This document shows positions 10,762 through 22,260 of a DNA stretch of 64,000 nucleotides, piece by piece. The notes under the pieces are model-generated. The model was not told the origin of the DNA and made no database searches. It saw nothing but the letters and a program-made list of their open reading frames with translations. Origin of the DNA: Dacryopinax spathularia (lineage: Eukaryota; Basidiomycota; Dacrymycetes; Dacrymycetales; Dacrymycetaceae); contig JBBPFI010000002.1 in the NCBI GenBank assembly GCA_037974965.1, positions 1,922,001-1,986,000 on the forward strand. The letters run 5' to 3'. The position numbers were made by a program, and so were the translations under genes. Position 1 is the first letter of the stretch. Each line of letters starts with the position of its first letter.

Positions 10762-11846
10762 GGTGTGCGACGATGATCGAAAGGATGGCTAGAGAAATTG
10801 CAGATACGCAGATCTTGTCGGTGGTTGTGAGTAGAAGCCGAGCAGTTTGCGAAGGAATTTATACGCCAGACAAGGCATCAGACAGCCGTATGAACGTCAC
10901 GACATCAACATCCCGCAGTATCAGAGGAAACATGCGCGCTATGCACGGAAATGGCATGGTCGGTTCCGAGATCAAAGCATCGCGAGCATCGCGGAGATCA
11001 CCGCAGCACAGAGATCCGCTGACGCCGGTATACAACAGCCTGGCCCCAGCGGTTCCAGCAGAGCAGCGTGGGGAGAAAAGGGAGTCACAAGGAAGCGCCA
11101 TCAGACACGCAACGAAAAGAACAGCTCTGTACGGCATGGTCGGCCAAAAATAGCCCTCGCTTGCGCATCGAAGCACCGCCGCGTTGTGGGGCGGCTTGCT
11201 GCGAGCTGAACGTTCAACGGGTTTCTGCCCGACATGAGCGGAGATCATGCAGGCCGGTGTTGATGGGCTCTGTGTAGTCGTTGGTCCAGTCAAGAATATC
11301 CCTGATCCGGCGGTACTGTTCAGACAACTTGGGACCCGGTCACGTCATCAGCAGGAGTATCCCACACGTGATCCCGTAGATTCAGCCTTCCTTCGACAAC
11401 AAACGTGCAGAAATAGTCGCATCTGTCATCAACATTCCATTTTGTTTTGCCTGTACTGCACCTCATAATGCGATACCGAGGTGGTGCGGCGGCGCGTAAC
11501 GGTCCGAAATGAGCGGGAATCGTCACGCTGGCTCCTATGATGACTGTTTCGACCATGATTCTCTAGTAGGACGCCGCTGCTTGGCCCCCGTCCCTGTTCG
11601 AGCGTAGGAGTGGGCCATGCTGTGTATTTCGGCGAGTGAAAGATGCATAACCCAAGAGCTGTCGATTGCTCTCGCACAATATAATCGCTTTTGTGGGACA
11701 TCGACTCGCATGTCACTCGGTATAGAGTAGCACATGTACCACGACCAGCTCCAAAAAGGCAGAGGTAAGGCCATGTTTAGATTGCGACTCGCTAGCTACT
11801 TGAGAGGGACTTGTAGGCCAGTGTTGCGTGAGGTCCATCCCGGTGT
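10762..11846. other. gap between the two secreted paralogues
   Basis: About 1.1 kb: promoter of paralogue A and 3' flank of paralogue B. A minus-strand frame at 11320-11549 starts with ATG (MVETVIIGASVTIPAHFG) and another covers 11429-11716; neither shows a family motif or a clear splice partner. I looked for a third copy of the secreted family and found no PTPGT or GYFxFP-like stretch. Confidence 0.4.
10858..10863 (-). promoter_or_regulatory. TATA box of secreted paralogue A
   Basis: TATAAA on the minus strand within GGCGTATAAA, ~97 bp upstream of the start at 10761. The same GGCGTATAA core occurs at nearly the same distance in front of paralogue B. Confidence 0.6.
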
Positions 11847-12445
11847 TTACGCCGGACAGGTCCAGCAGCACGTAGGATCAGAACCGCAGACCATGGAATA
11901 CAACGTCACATTGGTGGTGACCACCGTTAACCACTCGTCTTGCCCGGGGAACGTGTCGTGCTCCTGGACAAGGAGGGCTTTGGAAGGTATGAGGAGGCCG
12001 AACGGATTAGGGCAGTTGAAAGGACATACTGTAATCACCAGGAGCAACAATTGCCAAGTTGCTCTTCACGATGTCTTCGAATGTGTAGGAATTGTAGACC
12101 TCGATTTGGCGGCCGATCACGTACGTGCCAGTGCTGTTCTGGAACGCGACGCGGGCGTAGCTGCCAATTAATTCCTACAGATGTGCGTAATACTGTAAGC
12201 ATGGATATTCAGGGTTGTGAGTAGGTCGGAAATACGCTTACGCCGTCTACCATGATGAGCGGGAACTCGAAGTAGCCTACCGGGTGGTTGCTTATGTAGC
12301 TCGGAGCCTGGATCTCGGTGCCAGGTGTCGGCAGCTGGAGGACAGCCGGATGAGGTTCGCGGCCCTTCAGCGTGCGTGTGGCTTGGTTGGGCGACGCGAT
12401 GACTGAGCTGGCGAGGTAGCCAAGGAGGATGGAAAGACTGAGCAT
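11847..12445 (-). CDS. small secreted protein, paralogue B (unknown family)
   Basis: Tandem relative of the gene at 10182-10761, same strand, about 1.1 kb upstream of it. I take ATG 12445 (MLSLSILLGYLASSVIA, a signal peptide) because the frame upstream begins only with GTG. Shared motifs: LPTPGTEIQAP, GYFEFPLIMVD, ARVAFQNSTGTYVIG, TFEDIV, IVAPGDYTLLVQ, and a cysteine-bearing tail ending PTCCWTCPA. Intron 1 starts GTAAGCGTAT and ends CTGTAG. For intron 2 the acceptor CCTTCCAAAG keeps the paralogue alignment; the nearer TTGTCCAG would break it. The tail has more cysteines than in paralogue A. Overall identity is moderate, roughly 40 percent by eye, so the duplication is not recent. Confidence 0.78.
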
Positions 12446-13515
12446 GTCGAGCACCTCGTTACTTGTTCGAGTTATGGGTGGGTCGATGGTTGGTGCGGTT
12501 ATTGATGGTGAACTGGCCAGTCAGGTCTCTACTTATACGCCGGGCAGGCCTGGTTTCATTGAGCAAGAGTGAGAACCAAATGTTGTCGCCGACAATGCGG
12601 AGGTCAGGATCGACAGTACCAGGATTAGGAATCGCTGATCCGTGCGCGACGGCCAGGGTACGCATGATCTTCCCCTAATAATGAGCGCCTCGGGGCTTAG
12701 GACGACCTCAGAGAGCGGGGAAATCGAGATTTGGCCACAGAGCGGAATGAGAGAGGTCCTAGTTTCGGTAACGTTGTGGGGCCGAAGACATCATAGCGGT
12801 GCGAAGCGCGAGCCGGTCCGAGAGGAGCGGAGGTCGTAGGGTAGCACGAATGAGAACGCCAGTGATCTGGACATTCAGGGCGTTTATCTGCACGGTCATC
12901 ACGCGGTCTGCGGGTAGTCCATCATTTCGCTTGAAAGTCTCTTCCCGTCACAAGATGCAAGCAGCAACCAGAAGATATACCTTGGTCGCCTCACTTGCTC
13001 CAGTCGAAGAGTCCGCACGTCAATCAGGCCAAGACTCGCCCCAGAGTACCTGAAATGCGCGAGCAAGGCGAGAGGGTCGGTTAACGATCACATAGGCCAT
13101 GCTGAAAACCGGAGCAAATGCCGCCAGGAGGAGTTTGGTGAAACTAGGCGTCCGCGTGCGCGAATAATGGAGGGGTGTGGTCGGATCGGAATCTTTGTAG
13201 GCGATGCTTTACAAGCGTTCATGTATCTTGAAGCATCAACGACCAGACCCATCGAAATCCGTTATCGTGCGTCAGAACAAAGCGCATATAGTTGTAGAAA
13301 GCGAGTACTGAAGACAACTGGGAAGAGAGCCGCGGACGCACAGGCGAAAGTCGCCTTAGGCTGATGTGATTGCTTCCGTTTGGCCTGGACTGACGCGGCC
13401 CACCAACGCGTTCCCTACTCCAGTCCAGGGCACCGTCCAGTTCAAGCAGCGCAAGCCCAACACCTCCCTTCTATCTTCAGCGCATACATCAACCCCAGTC
13501 GACAGACATAGAACG
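12446..13515. other. divergent promoter region
   Basis: About 1.07 kb between secreted paralogue B and the proteasome gene, transcribed away from each other. Only short shadow frames are open. Besides the TATA box at 12532-12537 I see nothing. Confidence 0.55.
12532..12537 (-). promoter_or_regulatory. TATA box of secreted paralogue B
   Basis: TATAAG on the minus strand within GGCGTATAAG, ~88 bp upstream of the start at 12445; matches the element of paralogue A. Confidence 0.55.
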
Positions 13516-14460
13516 ATGTCCCGCTTTAACCCGTATTCTGAGAACGGAGGGACGATCCTTGCTATTTCCGGAGCGGACTTCTCGGTCATTGCGGGCGATA
13601 CGCGTCAGTCGACGGGGTATAGCATCCAGACGAGATATGCGCCCAAGGTGTTCAAGCTGTGAGCACCTCCCCTACCATGCGCTAGCTACATTGAGCTGAC
13701 CGAAGGGGTGGGTAGGACGGATCGTGCTGTTCTGGCGGTTCAGGGCTTCCAGGCGGACTGCTCGACGTTCGTGAAGCGGGTCAAGCAGCGGATAGAGGTG
13801 CGCATACTGTGTTCTGCCGGAGTGCATATATGCTAATTCCTGCTTAGTGGTATAAGCACGCACACTCGAAGCAGATGCCACTGAAGGCTATTGCTCGTAT
13901 GATCCAGACGATGTTGTATGGGAAACGATTCTTCCCGTACTATACGTACAACATTCTGGGTGGTATCGAGGAGGATGGTGAGCCGCCAACTGGCCGTATG
14001 GACTCGACCATTGCTGAAACGGCTGATAGGCTCTGGTGCTGTCTACTCTTTCGACCCCGTGGGATCTTATGAGCGGGAAGCGTGCCGTGCTGCTGGTGCC
14101 GCCCAATCGCTCATCCAACCATTCCTCGACAACCAGGTGAGTAGACCCTAGTCCAGGTCATGATCGTCTTACGCATGTGCATCCTAGATCTACTTCAAGA
14201 ACCAGACACCGGCACCTGGTGCCGAGCCATTCCAGCCAGGTAACCTGCCGATGGACGTCGTCCTCTCCATCGTCATCGACTCCTTCACCTCCGCAACCGA
14301 GCGACACATCGAAGTCGGTGACGGGCTCGAGATCTACGTCGTCGTCGCCAAGGGGCGAGACGTCTCCAGTCTCCAATCGCTAGGCGTGGAGGAGATACCG
14401 GCGGCAGACCCAGAGGGCGAGAGGCTGTTCGTCATTCGGCGAGAGCTGAAGAAGGACTAG
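13516..14460 (+). CDS. PRE7: 20S proteasome subunit beta-6 (Pre7/PSMB1)
   Basis: Start ATG at 13516 ([19 protein letters not shown]); stop ends at 14460; five exons. The opening [17 protein letters not shown] and the run [28 protein letters not shown] match beta-6 of yeast and human. This beta subunit lacks the processed catalytic threonine, so it is structural in the inner rings of the 20S core. The C-terminal half has [14 protein letters not shown], then a long acidic/Pro loop with GNLPMDVV, and ends [10 protein letters not shown]. Length (~250 residues) is normal. No TATA box seen, as is usual for proteasome genes. Confidence 0.96.
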
Positions 14461-15167
14461 GTCGAGAGGGGAGGTGATGTTGCCGGTGTGCTGACTGTGT
14501 GGCTAAGACAACTGAATGTCCACTGGCGTTTTGCGCAGTGTCTTTGTGCGGTGGATGTGCGCCTTTGGCATGCAGGTGTGAGCTTCCTGCCGGGACCAAA
14601 TCATCCTTTCTGGCGGTGTCAGCGAAGGTCCTATTTTCAGACTAAGAGGATAATGCCCACAGTATATGGCAGTAAGTCGTCGGGATGATACGGACCTGTT
14701 GTGCGGCAACTAGACAAAGACAGTCGTTGTAAGGGATGGACCGGAAGATGCTGTGTGTCCAGCAGCCACCAAATGCCTAACCGAGGAACTCTCCCGGTCG
14801 TACCGCTCGCAACTGTTGTTCCTCGTTGTCAACCGCCGCTCCATATTTCTCATACCTTCCCCACATTTCCTCGCCTACAGTCTCCTCAGATACCCTTTCT
14901 CCAGACGAAGGCGTTCCTCTTCCCCATTGTGTGACCGGCAAGGCTGCTGATGGCGGGAGAGTCAAAAGACCAAAGAATCGCACAGAAGAAAAGAAGCAGA
15001 ACCAAGCCCGCAGCGCCGGCGGACGGTCACGCAGGCCCGCTCCAAAGCGGAAGGGGCCGCAGCGGTATATAAACTCGAATGATGCGTGACGAGTGATGAT
15101 CGCATTTTCCCTCAACTCGCCTCTGGTCCTCTCTACGTATCGTACCTTTTCCCGCTGGTTTGGAATA
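14461..15167. other. intergenic gap
   Basis: Spacer between two plus-strand genes. It contains pyrimidine-rich stretches and the TATA box at 15066-15073. No gene seen. Confidence 0.55.
15066..15073 (+). promoter_or_regulatory. TATA box of the unknown gene at 15168
   Basis: TATATAAA, about 100 bp upstream of the start ATG at 15168. Confidence 0.55.
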
Positions 15168-15963
15168 ATGGGTGCTCCTGCCGTCGTTCCTCAGACACCA
15201 AAATTACCTGCTCGTGTGCGTTGTTTTCTCACTGTAACAACTAGATGACTCGTTCTAATGTGGAAGTTGACAACGCAGCCGGTCGTACGACAAACTGTCT
15301 CACCACCGCCTCTGACCCAATCGCAGTACATCATGGCCTACATCCAAGGAATCCTGCACGACGAAGGTCCGTCCTCCCCCTCCCGCCCTTCCCACACCTC
15401 TCCACCTCTCCGATCTCCCTCGATCTCTCTCCTTCTCCTCTAATATGACTCTGATCACGCATACTGTATACACAGACTTCGAGCTAGCCAGACGATGGCG
15501 CGCCATGCCCGAGTACGCACGGACTGAGATCGCTGCCCGGCTCCAGTCTATGGTACCCAGGGCGATGGGCGAGTTCCTGGACCGGGAAGAGGAGATCTGG
15601 CAGCAGCCGGGGACGTGGGGGAAGTTCCAGGAGGCGACTATGGGGTTGATCGGGCTTATTCCTGCTCTTGAGCTGGTACGTCCTTCTCATTCAGTACTCA
15701 TATCTTCACGCGCGGGCGGCATTGGACTAGTGGAGTGGGGATGCTGATGAACGAGACAGGAAATCGAGAGAATACATCGTGTGCAAGAACAGTCGCGGAT
15801 GCAGAAAGGCAGAGAAAGGCGGATCGAGCCGCCGTTATACAAATCAGTGCTCGTCAACCGGGCACAGACGAGCGCGCTCCGGCAGTGCGCAAGACCAGCG
15901 ACGGTCGCGAAGATTCCCGTCGGTCAGCGACAAGAGGATGGGGATCCGTTTGCTGACCCGTAG
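15168..15963 (+). CDS. uncharacterised helical protein
   Basis: Four exons give ~190 residues; start ATG 15168 (MGAPAVVPQTPKLPAR), stop TAG 15961-15963. The first donor must be GT|GTGCGTTG, since only that keeps the frame of exon 2 (VVRQTVSPPPL) with exon 3 (DFELARRWRAMPEY). After a Pro-rich start, the centre is predicted helical: YIMAYIQGILHDEDFELARR, TEIAARLQSMVPRAMGEFLD, MGLIGLIPALELEIERIHR. The tail is basic, then acidic (GQRQEDGDPFADP). I do not recognise a family. No signal peptide or membrane segment is evident. Two exon joins and a TATA box argue that it is a real gene. Confidence 0.65.
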
Positions 15964-16458
15964 ACTGGGTGAGACATTCGGGAATCATGGGTTCTAGTTT
16001 CGGGATATATTGGTTGTTCTGGTTACTTGGTTTGCTTCTCGGCTCATATCGGCAGGCCTTGGTCCACGTCTACTTTCTGTTCTGTACCTGTACAACTCTC
16101 TTCTGCCTCTACACATACCGGCATGCTCAATACCGCTCTCCTTCACTGTGGATACCGTATACACTTGCCCTCTTCTCCACGTACTTGCTTTTGCATACAA
16201 TCTGTACTGGTTCAACTCGCAACAGACGACAAAGATCACAGTTGAAACTCTTTTTTCATTGCATGGCGGAAGGAACTACGCGAATATACATCCAAACGCG
16301 CCCATCCCCTCCGAAAGCGAAACAAATGACCGTACAATGCATTCTCATCCTCATTCCCATTCCCGTTACATTTGATTTTGTCGTCAATTTGGTTTATCTT
16401 CTTCTCCGGTACACTGATCTAGTTGGCCGCGACGCGAAACATATGCCGATACAGACGC
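15964..16458. other. gap between convergent genes
   Basis: 3' flanks of the unknown gene and transaldolase. A plus-strand frame here (15969-16481) is hydrophobic and Tyr/Leu-rich because the DNA is T-rich; it looks like UTR, not protein. Confidence 0.55.
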
Positions 16459-17665
16459 TCAGGCCTGGAGCTTCTTCTTGAGCATGTCCTTGAGCGTCTG
16501 GCCATCCTCGGCGAACTTGGCGATACCCTCGTGCAGCTTGTCGAAGGCCATCTTGTCCGCCAGCAGCTCCCAGCGGAACTCGGGCTCGTTGTGCAGGTAC
16601 GAGACCTTCGGGATCTTCTCAGCGCTCTTGATGGCGTCCTCGGCCGAGAGCTTCTTGGGCACGGGGTCGGACGAGTTCTTGAGCTCCTCGAGCAGCTTGG
16701 GCGCGATCGTCAGGAAGTCGATACCGGCGAGCTCCTTGATCTCGTTGATGTTGCGGAAGGAAGCACCCATGACGATCGTCTTGTAGCCGTGCTGCTTGTA
16801 GTAGTTGAAGATCTTCTTCACGGACTGGACACCAGGGTCCTCGGCACCCTCGTACGAGGGGCCGGGCTTGTGCTGCTTGTACCAGTCAAGAATCTGGAAG
16901 CGATGGTCAGCAACCATCAAAGATGACCTCAGAGAATCGGACTTACGCGGCCGACGAATGGCGAGATGAGAGTGACACCAGCCTCTGCGCAGGCCACAGC
17001 CTGGCCGAAGCCGAAGAGCAGGGTAAGGTTGCAGTGGATGCCCTCCTTCTCGAGGTCGTGGGCAGCCTGGATACCCTCCCATGTAGAAGCGATCTTGATC
17101 AGCACACGCTCCTTCTTGATACCAACTGACTCGTAGAGGGCAATCAGCTCGCGTGCCTTAGCCTTCGTGCCCTCCTTGTCGAACGACAGGCGAGCGTCGA
17201 CCTCGGTGGAAACACGGCCCGGGATGATCTTGAGGATCTCGGAGCCGAAGCCGATGAGCTAGGAGGAAGGCGTCAGTTCGTTCGTCATTTTTGGGGCAAG
17301 TTAGCCGACGAGGTACGCACAAGACGATCCATAGCGGCCGAGGCTTGGCTCTCGAGGTCACCGCCCTTCTGCTTGCCGTACTCAACAGCAGCATCGATGA
17401 TCTTGGCATACTCCTTCTTGCCTGCAGCAGCAAGGATGAGGCTGGATTATCCGTCAGCATGGGTGTCACTATAAGCGCATATAGGCGGTACGTACGAAGG
17501 GTTGGTGGTAGCGTCCTGGGGCTTGTAGACGTCGATGGCTGTTTGAAATTAGTGAGCAACCGGATGCTACCGGGCCGACGCCGACCGTCACTCACACTCA
17601 AAGTCACCCGAGTCGGACACGACGGTCGTGCCGGACTGTTTGAGGTAGTCAAGGGAGGAGGGCAT
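16459..17665 (-). CDS. TAL1: transaldolase
   Basis: Pentose phosphate pathway enzyme; moves a dihydroxyacetone unit from sedoheptulose 7-phosphate to glyceraldehyde 3-phosphate in the cytosol. Start ATG at 17665 ([20 protein letters not shown]); five exons; ends KKKLQA. Landmarks: DATTNPSLILAAA, the Schiff-base lysine in [56 protein letters not shown] and [17 protein letters not shown]. Length (~323 residues) is typical of class I transaldolase. Exons 1-3 are short and the last exon carries most of the C-terminal half. A TATA-like element lies 86 bp upstream of the start. Confidence 0.97.
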
Positions 17666-18241
17666 GATGAATAATAGCTAGCAATAGATGGTGTGGTGAA
17701 TGTGAGGGGGTTGAGGGGAGTGTCGTCCTCGGATGCTGGCCGAGGTGCGATAATATATGCGACTGTGCGACCGGGGGAAACGGGATCTGAACGTGCGTCA
17801 TGAAAACTCCGACGGAGACCCCGGACAGTTGGCGTATCTGAGGTAAGCAATGGGAATCCGCCTTCTCTGCTGGCACACGTCGCGGCGCATAAACCCGTTT
17901 CTTTAACTTACTTGATACGCACAATTGTTCCGACTAAGCACTAACAGCCCATCAGACAATCCGTTATCACATTGTATATTCCCTGTGATGGGTATTATAC
18001 TTGTAGTCTATCGTCTCCATCGACCTTCCTTGAACCAGCGCTGACTTGGCAGAACGAACGGCTTATGTCAGCTTAGTAAAGTCGTGTGACGCGCCCAACG
18101 GTCCCCCAACAACTCTATCTCCATGGAGGTTCGCGCTTAGGCGTGCTCCAGCAAACCCAACTCACTCCGAGCGAGCAATTCACGTCCTCGTCACAGCGAC
18201 GACCATCGGCAAAACACCTGCGCGCGCACGAGCAACCAATG
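17666..18241. other. intergenic gap
   Basis: Holds the transaldolase promoter and the 3' end of the PMU1-like gene. No reading frame here looks coding. Confidence 0.5.
17751..17757 (-). promoter_or_regulatory. TATA-like box of transaldolase
   Basis: TATATTA on the minus strand, 86 bp upstream of the start at 17665. Confidence 0.45.
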
Positions 18242-19613
18242 TCAGCAAGCGAGCAGACATTCCCGAGGGGGAACGGTGAACACTGCTCTAGCGGAGTGGA
18301 GCAGGTGATCAGCCGACAGCGGGAAACGGAGGGGGACTCACCGCCGGTTGGGAGATCATAGCGACGGTGTCCGACAGCAGCCATGAGCGCGCGCGCGATA
18401 CCGGTGTGCGCGGAGATGGAGATGTCTACGAAAAGCACGACCATATTCATCGTCAGCAAGCACGTTCGTGCCATGCCAGCACAACAGCGAGACACGCACA
18501 AACATCGTCCTCGTCAGTGAGGTCCATGATCTTATCCAAACCCCTAGCAGCGCGGACAACCATCTCCGCCTCGGTCTCCCTATAGTCCGGCTTCCAGAGC
18601 TCGTCCTCCTCCGTGAACCCGTCCTCGAACTGGAACGTCGGGAACCGCTGGGCGATGACGCGTTTCGGGCTACGCTTGTCGCACGTATGCTTGCCGATCA
18701 TCTCGCGCATTTCCTGCCCAGAGCCCCAAGGTCGTATGAGCATGCATGTCCACGTCTCCTGACCCACTGAATGCCTAAAGGCGCCGTAGCCGTACCTCGA
18801 TGATCAGAGGCTTTGGATCCTCGACAACACCCTCGAAAGTGAGCCGGAGCGTATTGCTCGCCCGCTGGAAAGGACTCGCAAACCACCGCTGGGGCAAAGG
18901 CATCCCCTCCGGCAGCTCCCGTTTCCAAGCAGCATTCACGTTCTTCGCCTCTTGGATCCCCTGAGGAGTGAGCTCCGGGTCGGGCTGGTCATCGTATCGC
19001 CGTTAGTCACTGCTTTCCTGGCCATCGCGAGCAGGAGCAGGAAGAGGGGACGTACGCCCCAGACAAGCTCGCCGTCTCCTTCTAGCATAGCCCATTTCCT
19101 GCCCTTACCTCAGCCTCCACACCCTTGCTCCTGATAACGAGGAATAGCTCACTCTTGCCACACCTCTCCCCCCGCATCAGCCCACTTCCCCTACACGCAG
19201 CAAGGAGAAGAAAGAAGGAACGTACAGGTTGTCCATATTTCTCCAAACCGACATTATGCCACCCCTGCCCGTGCCGTCCCACAAAAAAGACTTTCAGGAA
19301 GCCCTTTCCCTGCTGCTTCTGCTTGAGCTCCTGGTGGAGCTGCTGGACGCGGGCCTTGAAGTCTGCCCAGCGGGAGGGGGAGGAGGGGTTGTTGAGGCCG
19401 AAGGAGGGGATGAGTTGTTCCTACATGTATTCCCGGGTAGACGAAGAGCAGTGAGTGCGAAGAGTAGGGAGGGGGGAGGAGGGGCGTACCGTGGGAGAGT
19501 AGGCGTGGTCGTCGGTCACGAAGAACCCCGTAATGATCTGCCCCCCTCCTCGTCAGCGCCGTCCCGCTACTCCGGGTGGGGATGAGGCTTACCTGATAGT
19601 CGTACTTCGCCAT
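18242..19613 (-). CDS. phosphoglycerate mutase-like histidine phosphatase (PMU1 type)
   Basis: Start ATG at 19613 (MAKYDYQIITGFF), at least six exons. The catalytic RHG motif is FFVGRHGQGWHN. The family features follow: PDPELTPQGIQEAKN, RWFASPFQRASNTLRLTFEG, then REMIGKHTCDKRSPKR, a segment typical of fungal PMU1-like proteins, and the second catalytic histidine in ISISAHTGIARALMAAVGH. The likely last exon joins at acceptor CCGCTAGAG to give LPTGAVFTVPP and a stop at 18242-18244; that last join is the weakest point of the model. These proteins act on small phosphate esters or are of unknown substrate; this is not the glycolytic enzyme, which is encoded at 48.7-50.6 kb. No signal peptide. Confidence 0.85.
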
Positions 19614-19923
19614 CTAAACAATATGCAAGAGTCAGTTAGGATGAGAGAACTCTGGTATATATCCTCGTTCTTGGACGATGAGAGAGAGAGAGAGATGTGT
19701 GCGTTCGAAGGCGCGGAGAACGCTTCCGGTCCGGCCGAAAGAAGGCACGACCGTGCCTCGCTCGGGCCGATGCATGACTCCAGGTAGAGAAGCGTCAGCT
19801 TCGGCATTTTCCGCTCAGGAAGGTGGACATTGAAGTTCGTAACATTGGTATCAAATGCGTGTGTAGGTATATGCTGCGATTGGACACGATCGGGCCACAT
19901 GAAACTAGCAGAAGAGGGCAGGG
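19614..19923. other. intergenic gap
   Basis: Short spacer holding the 3' end of MPP6 and the promoter of the PMU1-like gene, with a GA dinucleotide run near 19680. A minus-strand frame covers it without plausible content. Confidence 0.5.
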
Positions 19924-20813
19924 TCATTCCTCCTCATCCTGCTTCTTTTTCTTCGGCTTCTTCGCCCTCCTACTTTCCAGCACTCTTTCCCCCTCCTCAC
20001 TCTCCTGTCTCCTCTTCCTCCCCGCACCCTCTCCACCAGCAGGAACATCAACCACATCAACCCTAGGCTTCATAAACACCGGCTGAGGAGGATGTCTCGC
20101 CTCCGCGTCCCTCTTCGCGTCATACCCTCCCCTCCCAAGCCCAGGATCTCGTTCTCGCTCTCGTTCCTGTCTCCTCTCTTGGCTCTTTCTCGACTTCTCT
20201 GGGATAGCGCGCAACGCGTTAGGTCGATGGGCCGTCTTCCCCTCATTCACGAGCGGAGCGGGCTTGACGACCAACTTCCGAGCAGCTGGAAGCTCGTCGT
20301 CGGAAGACGAGTTGTCCGCAGCGGCCTGATTAGAGTCGGGCAGCATATCAGCCGTCTGCTCTTCCTGCTCGGCATTCTACGAACCATACCATATCAGCGA
20401 GTGGCGCAAGAAAGCGGAGAGAGTGGGCTTACGGGCTCGAGAGACTTGTTGAATCGCCCGAAAGACCTTCGGCCGCCTGCTGCTGCTGCGGGAGCTGAGG
20501 ATGTGGATGCGTACTCGGGGGTGAGGAAGGGGAGGTAGGATTCTTCGTATGTTACGGCCTGTCTACCTCCACTCCATGAGCGCTTCCACCCACGGAAGAC
20601 AGCGTCAGATCGTGCGTACGCGGCTTCCGAATCTAAACCCCAGCTCTCCCTGACATCGCGGCTGATCTCCCATTTGGCGTCTTCCTGGGCTGGTGTTGGT
20701 GTAGGTGCAGCTTTGTCCGCTTTCTTTTCTGTCTCGACTGCTGGCCCTCGCTGCATGAATTTGAGGCCTAGGATCCCGCTAGACAGACCAGCTTTCTTAG
20801 ACGCAGTAGACAT
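19924..20813 (-). CDS. MPP6-family nuclear exosome cofactor
   Basis: Two exons, ~280 residues. I start at ATG 20813 (MSTASKKAGLSSGILGLKFM), since the frame further upstream has only a TTG. The N terminus matches the conserved MPP6 opening 'LS..LL.MKFMQRG'. The second block, SDAVFRGWKRSWSGG, corresponds to the 'R.SF.GFNPE.E.L' motif, and PVFMKPRVD to the C-terminal 'MFLKP'. MPP6/Mpp6 anchors the helicase Mtr4 to the nuclear exosome and binds RNA. The C-terminal half is rich in Arg/Glu and ends with a Lys-rich nuclear-type stretch. The intron is GTAAGCCCAC...TTCGTAG. It is longer than the human protein (160 residues), mostly through low-complexity insertions. Confidence 0.78.
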
Positions 20814-21230
20814 GTTGAGTGAAGCTTCAGATGATAGATTCAGGGAAGCAGCCGCAGAGTTTAGATTTTGGCCGACGTGCAAGTTCCTTTGGGCGCTTGA
20901 TCACCGGAATGTCGTGAGTGGCGCCAAGGTTAAGATGGTCAGCGTTTCACGTGATCTGTTTAGTGCGCGCAAAGGGTATCATAACAAATTGAGTCCGAGG
21001 TTTTCGAGGGGCGCGACTCCTCCGTCCGTCCGAAGTTCCCGCCCCCTCCGCCGCGGCAAAGGGCTCACTGAGCAGCCCAAAACGATGCGACTCACCCCCC
21101 TTCCTCCGAGCGACCACCACCCACCAACCGACATCCACGTCGACTTTCATTCAACTCTTCTCATAGCTATATTCGCAGTGTCATTTCACACGACTTTTAA
21201 CTTTTAACATCGACAAAGTAATCACCTGTT
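20814..21230. other. bidirectional promoter, MPP6 / histone H2A.Z
   Basis: Divergent starts 417 bp apart. Contains a CACGTG at ~20947 and pyrimidine-rich tracts near the H2A.Z start. No TATA box and no gene. Confidence 0.55.
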
Positions 21231-21859
21231 ATGGCTCCCGAGCGAGGCACGGACAGAGGAGGGAAATCGAAGCCTCCCGTATCGGACAAGCCCGCCACGA
21301 CGCGGAGCGCCAAATCGGGTCTTCAGGTAAGTCGCCACTCTCTGTCGCCGCCGCGCCTACAACAACAACAACGACAACACATGCTGATGATGATATTCAT
21401 GGTTGTGCAACATAGTTCCCAGTCGGTCGTATTCATCGATACCTGAAGCAGCGCACGCAAAATGGAGTACGGATCGGAGCGAAAGCAGCAGTGTATCTTA
21501 CCGCCATCCTGGAATATCTCACAGCTGAGGTGCTAGAGCTGGCAGGTACGTCTCCCCACATTACCCCAATCACTCGCCGCGTATATGCTAATCATATCGC
21601 GTGTAGGCAACGCATCCAAGGACCTGCGTGTCAAGCGTATCACACCGCGTCATTTGCAGCTCGCTATTCGCGGGGATGAGGAGCTAGACACCCTGATCAA
21701 GGCGACCATCGCTGGTGCGTCCCCCGTCTTGCGCTCACGCTCAACGTGCAAATCAGCTAACGCGTTCTGGCAGGGGGTGGTGTACTGCCCTTCATCCACA
21801 AGTCGCTCGTCGCCACATCGTCCAAGAGCAAGAAAGGCGTCAAGGCAGCAGCAGAGTAA
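21231..21859 (+). CDS. HTZ1: histone H2A.Z
   Basis: Variant histone that replaces H2A in promoter-flanking nucleosomes. Start ATG at 21231; four exons; stop TAA 21857-21859. Sequence features: Lys/Arg/Ser-rich tail, [38 protein letters not shown], and the H2A.Z-specific [20 protein letters not shown], whose acidic patch residues set it apart from canonical H2A. The C-terminal tail ends [12 protein letters not shown] and lacks the SQ phosphorylation motif of H2A.X-type histones. Three introns in a histone variant gene mean that its mRNA is of the ordinary spliced, polyadenylated kind. Confidence 0.97.
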
Positions 21860-21953
21860 ATGCCTGTCCTCTGTTCCCTTCTGCGTTTCCGCCTCGCCGA
21901 CCCGCCCTATCCCTATCCCCATCCTTCGAATCTCGGCAAGGTCTCGCCACTTC

Positions 21954-21977
21954 TTGGGTTGGGTTGGGTTGGGTTGG
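21954..21977 (+). repeat. (TTGGG)n short tandem repeat
   Basis: Nearly five TTGGG units in a row, about 100 bp downstream of the H2A.Z stop, probably in its 3' UTR. Confidence 0.85.
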
Positions 21978-22260
21978 ACGGCAGGGCGACCGGTGTTCTT
22001 CTGGTGGTTTGGTGGTTTTAGCGGGGTCCTTGATCGAACGCTCTGTAGTTGTTATCTTGTTCTTGTTATAGTTTCCCCTCGCTCTTCGCTCTTCGTACGG
22101 CCGCAGCTCGGCCAAATGTGTATCAGTCAGCTCAGCTCAGCTCACTACTCCATGCCCATCTATGTCCATGCCGTACCAGACAATATGTTGGCAGATATGC
22201 TTAATCCTACTGTTTTTTCTCTGGCGAGCACGTACCCATTCCTTGTCTTATTGTACATAC

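Noticed and set aside
16423-16926. Plus-strand frame rich in Leu/Val/Glu
   Set aside because: Antisense of the last transaldolase exon.
18242-19613. Second glycolytic phosphoglycerate mutase
   Set aside because: The RHG protein has the PMU1-type insertion (KHTCDKRSPKR) and lacks the features of the cofactor-dependent glycolytic enzyme; glycolytic activity is explained by iPGM at 48667-50596.
21954-21977. Telomere-like (TTGGG)5 array
   Set aside because: Only 24 bp, inside a gene-dense region, and not the usual fungal telomere unit; plain short tandem repeat.
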